A program made the translations under genes and the position numbers. Positions 52,827 through 61,670 of a DNA stretch of 64,000 nt are shown one piece after another. Position 1 is the first letter of the stretch. Each line of letters opens with the position of its first letter. The notes under the pieces are model-generated. The model had not been told where the DNA came from, searched no databases, and saw nothing but the letters and a program-made list of their open reading frames with translations. Origin of the DNA: CAVSCD01 sp963726335 (GTDB lineage Bacteria; Acidobacteriota; Aminicenantia; Aminicenantales; UBA8522); NCBI GenBank assembly GCA_963726335.1, contig CAVSCD010000015.1, positions 1 to 64,000 on the forward strand, given 5' to 3'.

Positions 52827-54130
52827 CTACAGGGTGTATTGCTTGAGGAGGCCGCCGAAGAACGTCCTGACGCGCTCCTCGAACCGGACCCGGGTGTAAG
52901 CCTGAGCTTTTTCGGCCGCCGCATCGCTCAGCCGGCTGACGAGCCCGGGATCCCGGAGCAGCCTGATCGTGCAGTCGAGGAGATCGGCCGTTGACCGGAC
53001 CCTGAACCCGTTCAGTCCGTGGTCGACGATCTCCCGGAGCCCGCCGCCGTCGTAGACAATGGGCACGAGCCGGTTCTGCATCGCCTCGACGGTCGTCATG
53101 CCGAAGTGCTCGATCTCGGAAGGGTCGTCATGGGTCAGCCCGCAGACATGCCAGAATAAGGTCGCTTCGCGGTAGAGAGCCTTGAGCTCGGTGAGGGGGA
53201 TGTTGACCTTGAGCTCGACGGTCCCCCCGGTCGGACCTGAGGTCAGCTTCTCGAGCCCGGCCAGGTAGCCGTTTCCAGGCGGGCTGCCGCCGGCCAGGAC
53301 GAGCTTCCAGCCGCTGACGATCTCCGGCCAATCCCGCCCGAGCTTGAGGAAGGCCTCGGCCATTTCGCGCTGCCGCTTTGTTCCCTCCGGCTCGAACCGG
53401 GCGACGGACAGGATGACCTTTTTCCGGGGCCGGGCGTTGTCCCCGCCCCCGGCATCCACCGGCGGATAAAGCTGAAGATGCGGCCGGTATTTCCACCTGG
53501 CTTCGACCCAGCCGGCCGTGTAGAGGCTGTTCGTGATCGTGTACGTGTACCGGTCCGCGTAGAAGTAGCTTCGCCGCCGTCGCTCCGGGAAATGACAGAC
53601 AAGGACGGAGATGTTCGACAACGGATAGACCATCTCGTTCATGCTGTTGTTGACGAAGACGTCGTATTCGCCGCTCGCCCTGCTGACTCCGTGAAAGGGG
53701 TTCTCCATCTTTCTCGTGATGAAGGCCGGGTCGAGGTGGACGGCGCTTTTTTCCTCATAGTAGGGGAGCCTGACGACCCGGACCTCGCAGCCCGTGAGGT
53801 CGAGGCCGTACCAGTCCCGGAAATCCTCGAGACGGACGGGCTTGTTCGCCAGGATCGTGATCTCGAAAACGTCCAGGAGCGCGGCGGCCAGGGTCAGGCC
53901 GTATTTCTGGGCGCCGCCGATGAACTGGAAGGCGTGGTCGTAGATGGCGAGGCTGGGCTTGCGGAGGCCCAGGGCCGCCTGGGTCCGCATCAGGCAGTTA
54001 TAAGCCGCCTGGAGGCCGGCATTATTTTCGAGGCCTCGACCTCTCTCGACAGCTCCCGGAGCGAGGCGTCGGGATCGCGCGCAGGGGTTTTGAGGCGGCG
54101 GATCAGGTCTTCTTTCGAACAGGCTGTCAT
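52827..54130 (-). CDS. Glycosyltransferase family 4 (one indel)
   Basis: About 434 residues. The start ATG at 54130 overlaps the stop of the coiled-coil gene (ATGA). An extra base near 54027 shifts the frame between RELSREVEASK and NAGLQAAYNCLMRTQAALG. Then SLAIYDHAFQFIGGAQKYGLTLAAAL, SVARFEPEGTKRQREMAEAF, HFGMTTVEAMQNRLVPIVYDGGGLREIV (donor-binding EX7E-like region). Transfers a sugar from a nucleotide donor, probably to an envelope polysaccharide. Downstream member of the glycosyltransferase unit. Confidence 0.82.
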
Positions 54131-54645
54131 CTGGCGGGAGGGTTGTCCGGACCGGCGGGCGGCGCGCCCAGCCGGGAACGCAGGTCCTCGAGCTTGTTCT
54201 TGAGGATGACGAGGCTCTCCTCAAAAGCCGCGACCTTGTCTTCGGCGTGTTCGAGACGCTCCTTGTATTGCCGGACCCGGGTGACCAAGGCCTCCGTGAG
54301 CTCGGCCGACCTCCGGTTGAACTTGGTTTGATCGTCAAGAAGGAGATGCGTGTAGAACGCGAAGACCCTGAGGAACACCCGCTTCAGAAAGACGATCGGA
54401 GCGCCGATAACTCTACGGTGCGACCTCACGGATTTCGGGCCGGGCCGGGGATCGATGACCAGCTTGAAGGGGGAGACGGCGTCGCGGAAATAATCCTCGA
54501 GCTCCCGCTCCGAAAACTCCCCGACCTCGATCGGAAAATCCCGGTCGATCGCGCCGCGGACGAGCTTTTCCAGGCCGCGGATCTCGGCCTTTTTTTCCTC
54601 GATCTCCCGTTTGAGAGCTTCGATTTCCCGGTTGAGGTCGGTCAT
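54127..54645 (-). CDS. Coiled-coil protein of the glycosyltransferase unit
   Basis: 172 residues. Heptad-like N-terminus (EIEALKREIEEKKAEIRGLEKLVR) and C-terminus (ERLEHAEDKVAAFEESLVILKNKLEDL) enclose a central hydrophobic/basic stretch (APIVFLKRVFLRVFAFYTHLLL) that may lie at the membrane. Stop overlaps the next glycosyltransferase start by four bases. Coiled-coil proteins in such clusters may scaffold glycosyltransferases or set chain length; that is inference. Family not recognised. Confidence 0.65.
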   Translation of the reverse strand: MTDLNREIEALKREIEEKKAEIRGLEKLVRGAIDRDFPIEVGEFSERELEDYFRDAVSPFKLVIDPRPGPKSVRSHRRVIGAPIVFLKRVFLRVFAFYTHLLLDDQTKFNRRSAELTEALVTRVRQYKERLEHAEDKVAAFEESLVILKNKLEDLRSRLGAPPAGPDNPPAR

Positions 54646-54690
54646 TCTATCCCCGTAGTCCGTCGCCCTGATTTTATGACCAATCGCGGC

Positions 54691-57294
54691 TCATTTCAAG
54701 ACGTCCGCCAGCTTTCGAGCCATGACTCTCTTCGTCTGTTCGATGGTGATCCCCTCGATGCACAAGGGCCGGCCGAAAAGACAGCTCTCCGAGCAGGGAT
54801 TGCAAGTCAGTCCGATACGAATGACGTCGTGGGCGGTCCCCCATGGCCTGAAGCGCTCGTACTCCCCCGTGCCGTACAAGCCCACGGAGGGAATCCCGGC
54901 GGCGGTCGCCACGTGCATCGGGCCGGAATCGATCCCGATGAAGACGTCGCAGAGCTTGAGGACCGCGGCCATCTGCCGGAGGGTCGTGCGGCCCGCCAGG
55001 TTAACGGTGCGGGCAGCTTGAAGACGGCGCTCGATCTGGTCCGCGAGCGGCTTCTCGCTTTTCCCGGCCAGGATGACGATCCGCGCCCGGAACTCATCCT
55101 GAAGCCAAACCCCGAGCTCCGTGAACCGGTCGGCCGGCCAGCGGCGGTATGACCAACGGGCGCCGGGCGCCAAGGCGACAAGCGGGCCGTCTTTGGCGAA
55201 CGGCGGCTGCGCCAGCGCCTCGCGGGCGAAGCTTTCGTCAGCGGCGTCCGTCCAGGCCTCGAGACAGGTGCTGGCCGGTCGGGCCCCCAGGGAACGCAGG
55301 ATCTCCATCTGGTACTCGACCTCATGCCGGGGCGCGCCGCGGTAGGGGCCTTCGGTGATCAGCCGGTCGACGAACCTCGGGCTCCGGAGCTTGGGGTCGC
55401 CGGGGCGGTCGATGTAGGCGGCCCGCCGCGCGGCGCCGCTCGCATACATCAGGATCAGCCCGGCCGACTGGCAGGGATCGTTGTTCCGGCGGAGCGAGAC
55501 GGCCAGGTCGAAGCGCCGCCTCCAGAGGGTCCGTCGGGAGAGGCGAAGCGCCGACAGCCACCAGCCCGGAGCACCGCGGAAAGCGGTCATCCAGTCCCTG
55601 ATCGTCCGCCACTCGTAAGGAATGATCTCGTCGACATGAGGGCACCTCTCGACGATGTTGACGAGCCCGGGCTGGACGACAAGCGCGATCCGGGCGCGCG
55701 GCAGGTGCCGGCGCAGCTCCCGGAGGAAGGGGGCCGAGAGGACGACGTCGCCGAGGTCGGCGAGCTGGACGACAAGCACGCTTCTGGGAGGCGATCCCGG
55801 CGCGTCGGCGATCGACCGGCGCCTCCCCGCCAGGCGGAAGAAAGGCTCGAGACAAGCGGGGAAAAGGAGCAGCGACACGAAGGACGAGACGGCGCGGACG
55901 GATCTCCTATAGGCCGTGAGGAGCTTCTGCTGACGCAGCACGTTCCGGGCGAGCACCGCGCGCCCTCCCCAGCGCAACCAACGGCCGGCTTTGGCGACGC
56001 GCCTGTCGAGCGATGCGGACGGAGCGCTGTCGATGTCGGCGGGCCGAACCCCGGCCGCCGGCGCCGGCCTTGCCCGGCGGGCCATTTCCGTCTCCTGGCT
56101 CAGGATGCTTTCCAGCGAAGCGGTCACGGCATCGAGCGCATATCGGGCTTCGATCGTCCGGCGCGACCGCGCGCCCAGGGCGGCGAGAAGCTCCGGACTC
56201 CGCGCGAGCCGCAGCACTTGGGCGGCACAGCGGTCCGTATTCTCCGCTGGAATGACGAGCGCATTGACCCCGTCTTCGAGGAATTCGGAGTTGCCGCCCG
56301 TGGCCGTGGACACGACGCCCAGGCCGCAGGCCATCGCCTCGAGGACGGGCAGGCTCAGCGGCTCGACGACCCCCGAGGGGAAGACGAAAATGTCGTGGGC
56401 GCGGTAGAGACCGGGCATGTCCCGGGGCGGGACAAAACCGGCGAGGGTTACGTTCCGCGCCACCCCGCAGGAGGAGGCGAGCTCGAGGAGGTAGGCCGTG
56501 TATCCCTGTGAGGGCCGTTCGTCTCCCGCGATCGTCAGCGACAGGCCATCCGTCCCGCGCTCCCGACGGATGCGGCCCAGCGCCCGGATGAGAACATCGA
56601 TCCCCTTCTCCTGCCAGATCCTTCCGACATAGAGAAGCCGCGTCGGGGGGGCGTTCGCCGGATCCCGCGGCGAGAAGCGCGCCGTGTCGATCCCCCAGGG
56701 AACGACGTCGCCGCGCGCCCAGGTCTTGCCCACCTGCCGGGCCATGTCCTCGAGATGCCGGCTGGCGAAGACGACCCGGCCCGATGACAGCGGGTCCCAG
56801 ACGGGCCTGAGGCCGAAACGGCGGCTGAGGAAGCGGAGGACCTTGAATCCGGCTTCGGCCTTGGGCCAGGCCCGGTACCAGATATCGCGCTCCCAAGTGG
56901 CCAGCCAGTCGCTCGCGACATAGTAGACTACGGGAAGCCCGAGGTCCCTGGCCAGGGTGGAGATCGAAAGCGAGATCCCGCACAGGTCAAAGGCGAGGAT
57001 CGCGTCGGGCCGGAATTCCCGGCAGGCCCTGTTGAACAGGGATTGGTTCACCAGCTCCTTGACGAAGGCTGTCTGCCAGCCGGGACTGGTCTCGGCGTCT
57101 CTCGAGAGCTGAGTCGGGCCTCGTGACTTGCCGGCAGGTTGCCCGGGCGGAGGGGACGAGGTGAGGACCCGGATTTGGTGGCCGCGGGCTTGGAGCGCTT
57201 CGACGGCCCTCAGGAAGCCGAGCGCGTAACCGCCCCGGTCGTCGGGGGGGACGCGGCGGGTGACGGCGAGTAATCTCAAGGGCGCACCGGTCAC
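54691..57294 (-). CDS. Fused glycosyltransferase: GT4 domain plus GT9 heptosyltransferase domain
   Basis: 867 residues from a GTG at 57294 that overlaps the upstream TGA (GTGA). Residues 1-400 are GT4: RRVPPDDRGGYALGFLRAVEAL, LLYVGRIWQEKGIDVLIRAL, VEPLSLPVLEAMACGLGVVS. Residues 400-500 are a basic linker with a hydrophobic helix (VSSFVSLLLFPACLEPFF). From about 504, GT9: RSVLVVQLADLGDVVLSAPFLREL, LAPGARWSYRRWP, IGIDSGPMHVATAAGIPSVGLYG and the CNPCSESCLFGRPLC cysteine cluster. An internal ATG at 56085 in the same frame has AGGAG six bases upstream, so two proteins could be made, or a stop codon has been lost. Builds lipopolysaccharide-like glycans (inferred). Confidence 0.8.
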   Translation of the reverse strand: MTGAPLRLLAVTRRVPPDDRGGYALGFLRAVEALQARGHQIRVLTSSPPPGQPAGKSRGPTQLSRDAETSPGWQTAFVKELVNQSLFNRACREFRPDAILAFDLCGISLSISTLARDLGLPVVYYVASDWLATWERDIWYRAWPKAEAGFKVLRFLSRRFGLRPVWDPLSSGRVVFASRHLEDMARQVGKTWARGDVVPWGIDTARFSPRDPANAPPTRLLYVGRIWQEKGIDVLIRALGRIRRERGTDGLSLTIAGDERPSQGYTAYLLELASSCGVARNVTLAGFVPPRDMPGLYRAHDIFVFPSGVVEPLSLPVLEAMACGLGVVSTATGGNSEFLEDGVNALVIPAENTDRCAAQVLRLARSPELLAALGARSRRTIEARYALDAVTASLESILSQETEMARRARPAPAAGVRPADIDSAPSASLDRRVAKAGRWLRWGGRAVLARNVLRQQKLLTAYRRSVRAVSSFVSLLLFPACLEPFFRLAGRRRSIADAPGSPPRSVLVVQLADLGDVVLSAPFLRELRRHLPRARIALVVQPGLVNIVERCPHVDEIIPYEWRTIRDWMTAFRGAPGWWLSALRLSRRTLWRRRFDLAVSLRRNNDPCQSAGLILMYASGAARRAAYIDRPGDPKLRSPRFVDRLITEGPYRGAPRHEVEYQMEILRSLGARPASTCLEAWTDAADESFAREALAQPPFAKDGPLVALAPGARWSYRRWPADRFTELGVWLQDEFRARIVILAGKSEKPLADQIERRLQAARTVNLAGRTTLRQMAAVLKLCDVFIGIDSGPMHVATAAGIPSVGLYGTGEYERFRPWGTAHDVIRIGLTCNPCSESCLFGRPLCIEGITIEQTKRVMARKLADVLK

Positions 57295-58058
57295 TTGATC
57301 AGCCGCTTCTTCATGGTCCTGATGGCGATGGAGAAGGCGACGGTCTCGAGGACCAGGATGACCAGGACATTTTTGATCAGGCCGGCGTGAACCTCGCCGG
57401 TGAAGGCGGCCCGGGAGATCTTGACGGCGTGGGTGAGCGGCAGGAAGTCGGCCAGCGTCTTCATCCAGGCCGGGAAGTTGTCGAGCGGGAAGAAGACCCC
57501 CGAGAAAAACAGCATGGGGGTGATGATGAGCTCCGTGTAATAGTTGAAGAAATCGAAGCTCGGGGAGAACGAGGTTACGATCATCGCCAGCGAGCTGAAC
57601 AGGATGCCGGTGAAGACCATCAGGACCATGACCAGCGCCAGGGCGCCGGCCGAGACGGGGGAGACCCCCATGGCGGCGGCCACGACCATCATCAGCGTCC
57701 CGCTCAGGAGCCCGCGGAAGGTCCCCCAGGCGATGTCGCCGGCCACCGCGTCCTCGGCGGAGACGGGGGTGGCGATCAGGGAATCGTAGATCTTCTCGTG
57801 GACCATCTTGACGAAGGTCCCGTACAGGCATTCGAAGGTCGACGACATCATGACGGAGGAGGCCAGGACGCCGGGCACGAGGAAGTGGAGGTACGGCTGG
57901 CCGCCGAAGTAGCCGACGTAGGCGCCCATGCCCACCCCGAAGGTCACGAGGTAGAACACCGGCTCGACCAGGCTGACGAGGAAGGTCGGGAGGACGAACC
58001 GCTTGTAGGAGATGAGGTTCCTGAGGAACACGTGGCCGGCGCGGTAGGACAGGTTCAT
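57291..58058 (-). CDS. ABC-2 type transporter permease
   Basis: 255 residues, six membrane helices. YKRFVLPTFLVSLVEPVFYLVTFGVGMG, ECLYGTFVKMVHEKIYDSLIATPVSAEDAVAGDIAWG and FFSGVFFPLDNFP are typical of NodJ/polysaccharide-export permeases. No ATPase gene lies next to it: upstream is the divergent argG. The stop overlaps the glycosyltransferase start, so a role in exporting a glycolipid or polymer is likely. The partner ATPase must be encoded elsewhere. Confidence 0.87.
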   Translation of the reverse strand: MNLSYRAGHVFLRNLISYKRFVLPTFLVSLVEPVFYLVTFGVGMGAYVGYFGGQPYLHFLVPGVLASSVMMSSTFECLYGTFVKMVHEKIYDSLIATPVSAEDAVAGDIAWGTFRGLLSGTLMMVVAAAMGVSPVSAGALALVMVLMVFTGILFSSLAMIVTSFSPSFDFFNYYTELIITPMLFFSGVFFPLDNFPAWMKTLADFLPLTHAVKISRAAFTGEVHAGLIKNVLVILVLETVAFSIAIRTMKKRLIK

Positions 58059-58122
58059 CGGCGCCCATTATACACTGAGGGCCCCGTCCCCGCCAGAGTT
58101 CCCGGCCGCCGGCCCGGGGGGC

Positions 58123-58175
58123 TTGACAAGCCGCTTAAACTTGTATAAAGTTGCACAATATTGAATAATATTTCA
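58123..58175 (+). promoter_or_regulatory. argG promoter with two ARG-box-like operators
   Basis: TTGACA at 58123-58128 and -10 TATAAA at 58144-58149 (spacer 15). Two 14-bp sites overlap and follow the -10: TGTATAAAGTTGCA (58142-58155) and TGAATAATATTTCA (58162-58175), 20 bp from centre to centre. The second matches TGAAT-N4-ATTCA with one mismatch. Binding there would block RNA polymerase. ArgR is encoded at 21376-21822. Confidence 0.6.
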
Positions 58176-58189
58176 TACGAGGGTTAATC

Positions 58190-59456
58190 ATGTCGAAAGT
58201 GGTGTTGGCCTATTCGGGAGGCCTGGATACCTCGGTCATCCTCAAGTGGCTGATCGAGAGGGGGCTACGAGGTCGTCGCCTGTATCGTCGATGTCGGCCA
58301 GGATGATAACCTGGAGGAGGCCGGCAGCAAGGCGTACGCCGTCGGGGCGTCCAAGGTGGTCATCGAGGATGTCCGGGAGGAGTTGGTCACGGACTATATC
58401 TTCCAGGCGCTCAAGGCCAACGCGATCTACGAAGGCCGCTATCTCCTGGGGACGGCCCTGGCCCGGCCGATCATCGCCAAGCGCCAGGTCGAGGTGGCGA
58501 TGCGCGAGGGGACCAAGATCGTCGCGCACGGGGCCACGGGCAAGGGCAACGACCAGGTCCGGTTCGAGCTGGCCTACTATGCCCTGTTGCCCGGGGTCAA
58601 GGTCATTTCGCCCTGGAAAGACCCCGAATTCCTGGCCGAGTTCAAAGGCCGCTCCGACATGATCCGCTACGCCGAGAAGCACGGCATCCCCATCAAGGCC
58701 ACCTCGGCCAAGCCGTACAGCGAGGACGCCAACCTGCTGCACATCAGCCACGAGGCCGGGATCCTGGAGGACCCGAAGCGGACGCCGGACGAGAGCGTCT
58801 TCAGCTTCACCAAGTCCCCGAAGGACGCGCCGGACGCGGAGACGCGCATCGCCATCCACTTCAAGGACGGGGTACCCGTCCGCGTCGTCAACCAGGTCGA
58901 CGGCAACGAGAAGAGCACCCCGCTCGGGCTGTTCCTTTATCTCAACGAGCTGGGCCGCGAGAACGGCATCGGCCGGGTCGACATGGTGGAGAACCGCTTC
59001 ATCGGCATCAAGTCCCGGGGCGTCTACGAGACTCCCGCCGGGACGATCCTGCGCGTCGCCCATATGGACATCGAGGGCATCGCCATGGACAAGGAGGTGA
59101 TGCGCCTCCGGGACATGCTCAGCCCCAAGTTCTCGGAGCTCGTCTACAACGGCTTCTGGTTCAGCCCGGAGATGGACTTCCTGATGGCCGCCTTCAACAA
59201 GAGCCAGGAGGTGATCGACGGCATCGTCTATCTCTCACTCTACAAGGGCAACGTCATGGTCCTCGGCCGGGAGTCCCATAGCTCACTTTATGACCAGGAC
59301 CTGTCGAGCATGGACCTCGAGGGCGGGTTCAACCAGCTCGACTCGCGGGGGTTCATCAACATCCAGGCCATCCGCCTCAAGGCCCACCACGCCATCCTGG
59401 AGAAGCGGGGCGTGTGGCCGATGCCCTACATGAAGACAGAAAAGAAGGAGCCGTAA
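58190..59456 (+). CDS. argG: Argininosuccinate synthase (one indel)
   Basis: About 421 residues. Joins citrulline and aspartate with ATP. The P-loop-like AYSGGLDTSVILKWL starts at residue 6. One extra G in the run at 58259-58264 breaks the frame; without it the protein reads ERGYEVVACIVDVGQDDNLEEA and continues intact (GATGKGNDQVRFELAYY, SSMDLEGGFNQLDSRGF) to 59456. Normal family length once corrected. First gene of an arginine unit with the next two genes; its stop overlaps the next ATG. Confidence 0.95.
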
Positions 59457-59833
59457 TGAACAAGAATTGTCAGAAGGACCCCGAAGATAAGAACCTCATC
59501 GACCAGCTCCTGGGGTGCGTCGTGAAAGACGGGACTCATCCCGATTTCCCTGTCAAGAAGTTCGTCAACCTCGCCGACTGGACCCGCTTGCCCTGGTCGG
59601 AGCTCTCCTTTGATCTCCCGGCGCTGGTCGTCTACGGGTTGGACGGACAGGGCGAACCGCCCGCGGTGGGCGTCGTGTTCGCCGTCGGCAACAGCGTCGA
59701 TGGGACCGAGATCCTGGCGATCTCCAAGAGCGGCGCGGAAACCTGCTGCCATCCCGCGGGCCTGTCGCCTGAGGGGAAGCACCCGTCGTATCTCCTCGTC
59801 AAGAAACATCTCTCTCTCGCCACCGCTCCCTGA
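59456..59833 (+). CDS. Unknown small protein between argG and argH
   Basis: 125 residues. The ATG shares a base with the argG stop (TAATG), so it is translationally coupled. No signal peptide. Segments include LIDQLLGCVVKDGTHPDFP, LPALVVYGLDGQGEPPAVGVVFAVG and SGAETCCHPAGLSPEG. I do not recognise it. Position in the operon suggests a link to arginine synthesis or its control, which is inference only. Confidence 0.7.
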   Translation: MNKNCQKDPEDKNLIDQLLGCVVKDGTHPDFPVKKFVNLADWTRLPWSELSFDLPALVVYGLDGQGEPPAVGVVFAVGNSVDGTEILAISKSGAETCCHPAGLSPEGKHPSYLLVKKHLSLATAP

Positions 59834-59857
59834 GCCCCGGCGACAATTCGAGCGGCC

Positions 59858-61033
59858 ATGAAGCTCTGGCAGAAAGGGGTTAGGCTCGACCCTGGCGTCG
59901 AGGAGTTCACCGTCGGCCGCGACCCTGAGCTCGACAACGCGCTCATCCCCTATGATTGCAGGGCGAGCATCGCTCATGCCCGGATGCTGAAGTCCGTCGG
60001 CATCCTCGAGGCAGGGGAGGCACGGGCGCTGGTCAATGAGCTGGAGCGGATCGTCTCGCTTTGGAGGGACGGTCAGTTCAGAGTCGGGCCGGGCGACGAG
60101 GACTGCCATACGGCGATCGAAAACCACCTCGTCAAAAGACTGGGAGCGGCGGGAAAAAAGATCCATACGGCACGGTCGCGGAACGATCAGGTCTTGACGG
60201 CCCTCAGGTTGTACAGCAAGGACAGGTTGGGGGAGGTCCGGGCGGCGGTGCTTGAACTCCGCAAGGCTTTGGGCGGTCTCAGCCGGCGCTGCGGCGGCGT
60301 CGAATTCCCGGGCTACACCCACTCGCGAAAGGCCATGCCCTACACCGTCGGCAAATACTTCCAAGCCTTCGCCGACGCGTTGAGCGATGACTTGAAGCTC
60401 CTCAAGGCGGCGGAGGAAATCAACGACCAGAATCCCCTGGGGACGGCGGCGGGCTACGGGACCTCGCTCAAGATCGACCGCGGTCTGACGACGCGCCTCC
60501 TCGGGTTCGGGCGGATCCAGGAGAATGATCTCTACGCCCAGAACAGCCGGGGGAAGTTCGAGAGCATCATCCTCGGGGCCTTGAGCCAGATCATGCTCGA
60601 CCTCCAGCGGCTGGCCCATGACCTGATCCTCTACAGCATGGACGAGTTCGGGTATTTCTGCTTGCCCGAGGAGTTCTCGACCGGCAGCTCGATCATGCCG
60701 CAGAAAAAAAACCCCGATGTCCTGGAGCTCGTCAGGGCAAAATTCGCCGTCGTTCACGCCTGCTATTTCCAGATCATGGAGATCCTCAAGGGATTGCCTT
60801 CCGGCTACCATCGCGACCTGCAACTCACCAAGGAGCCGCTGATGCGCGGACTCGATGAAACCCTGGGGGCCATCCGGATCATGAGTCTCGTTCTCGGCGG
60901 GCTGATCGTGGACGCCGGGAAGTGCAAGGCGGGTTGCACCGAAGAGATATACGCCGCCGACAAGGCTCTGGCATTGGCTAAAAAGGGAATCCCCTTCAGG
61001 GACGCTTACCGCAAGATCGCCAAAACCTTATAG
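59858..61033 (+). CDS. argH: Argininosuccinate lyase (short form)
   Basis: 391 residues. Splits argininosuccinate into arginine and fumarate. The signature loop GSSIMPQKKNPD, the HTARSRNDQV segment and ENDLYAQNSRGKFESI are present. The usual C-terminal helical domain is short: the protein ends soon after the GIPFRDAYRKIA motif, about 50-70 residues earlier than E. coli-type enzymes. Similar short forms exist in other phyla (from memory). Third gene of the arginine unit. Confidence 0.92.
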   Translation: MKLWQKGVRLDPGVEEFTVGRDPELDNALIPYDCRASIAHARMLKSVGILEAGEARALVNELERIVSLWRDGQFRVGPGDEDCHTAIENHLVKRLGAAGKKIHTARSRNDQVLTALRLYSKDRLGEVRAAVLELRKALGGLSRRCGGVEFPGYTHSRKAMPYTVGKYFQAFADALSDDLKLLKAAEEINDQNPLGTAAGYGTSLKIDRGLTTRLLGFGRIQENDLYAQNSRGKFESIILGALSQIMLDLQRLAHDLILYSMDEFGYFCLPEEFSTGSSIMPQKKNPDVLELVRAKFAVVHACYFQIMEILKGLPSGYHRDLQLTKEPLMRGLDETLGAIRIMSLVLGGLIVDAGKCKAGCTEEIYAADKALALAKKGIPFRDAYRKIAKTL

Positions 61034-61086
61034 CTCGCCCGGGGGGCCTTTTCTCGAGCCTGCAGCCGGAACCCCCCAACGCCTTT

Positions 61087-61659
61087 CTATAAGCTGAAAC
61101 CGATTCCCGCCAATAGCCTGAGGCCGCCAAGGTCGACTTCCTCATCGAAGGGCCTGGCTTTAAGCGGGGTATATTTCACCTCGCCAGCCAGCAAAAGATG
61201 CTTGAAAACACGGAATCTGGCGCCGCCCGCGATCGTGACCGTCCATTTCTTTTGATTAACGCCGTCGCTTCCGACGTAGAGGCTATCAATGGTCTGTTGA
61301 TAGGAATAACGACCATAACCGATCTTGAGATAAGGGGCCACGATCCTGAACGTGAAGACATAGCCGACGAAAAGATCGAAGCCACGGATCCTCAGCGAAG
61401 ACGATTCCTCGTACAGCCCGATCTCTCCCCGGCTCGCTTTCGCCTCTTCATAGCCGCCGCCGATCAGGAACCGTCCCCACTGAATGGCCGCATACGGATT
61501 ATAGACGAATCCCTGGCCGTAGGCGGCACTGATGTCCGAGCCCGTCATGTAGCGTGGCCCAGAGAAGGCGCCGGCCTCGAAACGCAGACGGGAACCCGCC
61601 CCGAACAGTCCCGTGCCGAATCCGGCAAGCACGATGAAGGCCGCCAGATATCTCTTCAT
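61087..61659 (-). CDS. Small outer-membrane beta-barrel protein
   Basis: 190 residues. Signal peptide (YLAAFIVLAGFGTGLFGAG). Alternating hydrophobic strands with aromatic girdles (AAIQWGRFLIGGGYEEA, FDLFVGYVFTFRIVAPYLKIGYGRY, LLLAGEVKYTPL) and a C-terminus ending GGLRLLAGIGFSL are typical of eight-stranded outer-membrane barrels. The last residue is leucine rather than the classic phenylalanine. Follows the protease gene on the same strand, 11 bp away, so the two may be cotranscribed. Confidence 0.75.
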   Translation of the reverse strand: MKRYLAAFIVLAGFGTGLFGAGSRLRFEAGAFSGPRYMTGSDISAAYGQGFVYNPYAAIQWGRFLIGGGYEEAKASRGEIGLYEESSSLRIRGFDLFVGYVFTFRIVAPYLKIGYGRYSYQQTIDSLYVGSDGVNQKKWTVTIAGGARFRVFKHLLLAGEVKYTPLKARPFDEEVDLGGLRLLAGIGFSL

Positions 61660-61670
61660 GATCGCTCGCC

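Noticed and set aside
53478..55152. Long plus-strand frames opposite the glycosyltransferase genes
   Set aside because: No ribosome sites, no recognisable domains; antisense to well-supported genes.
57295..58068. N-terminal extension of the GT4-GT9 frame through the permease gene
   Set aside because: That part is arginine- and proline-rich shadow; the permease frame has real membrane helices, and a GTG at 57294 overlaps its stop.
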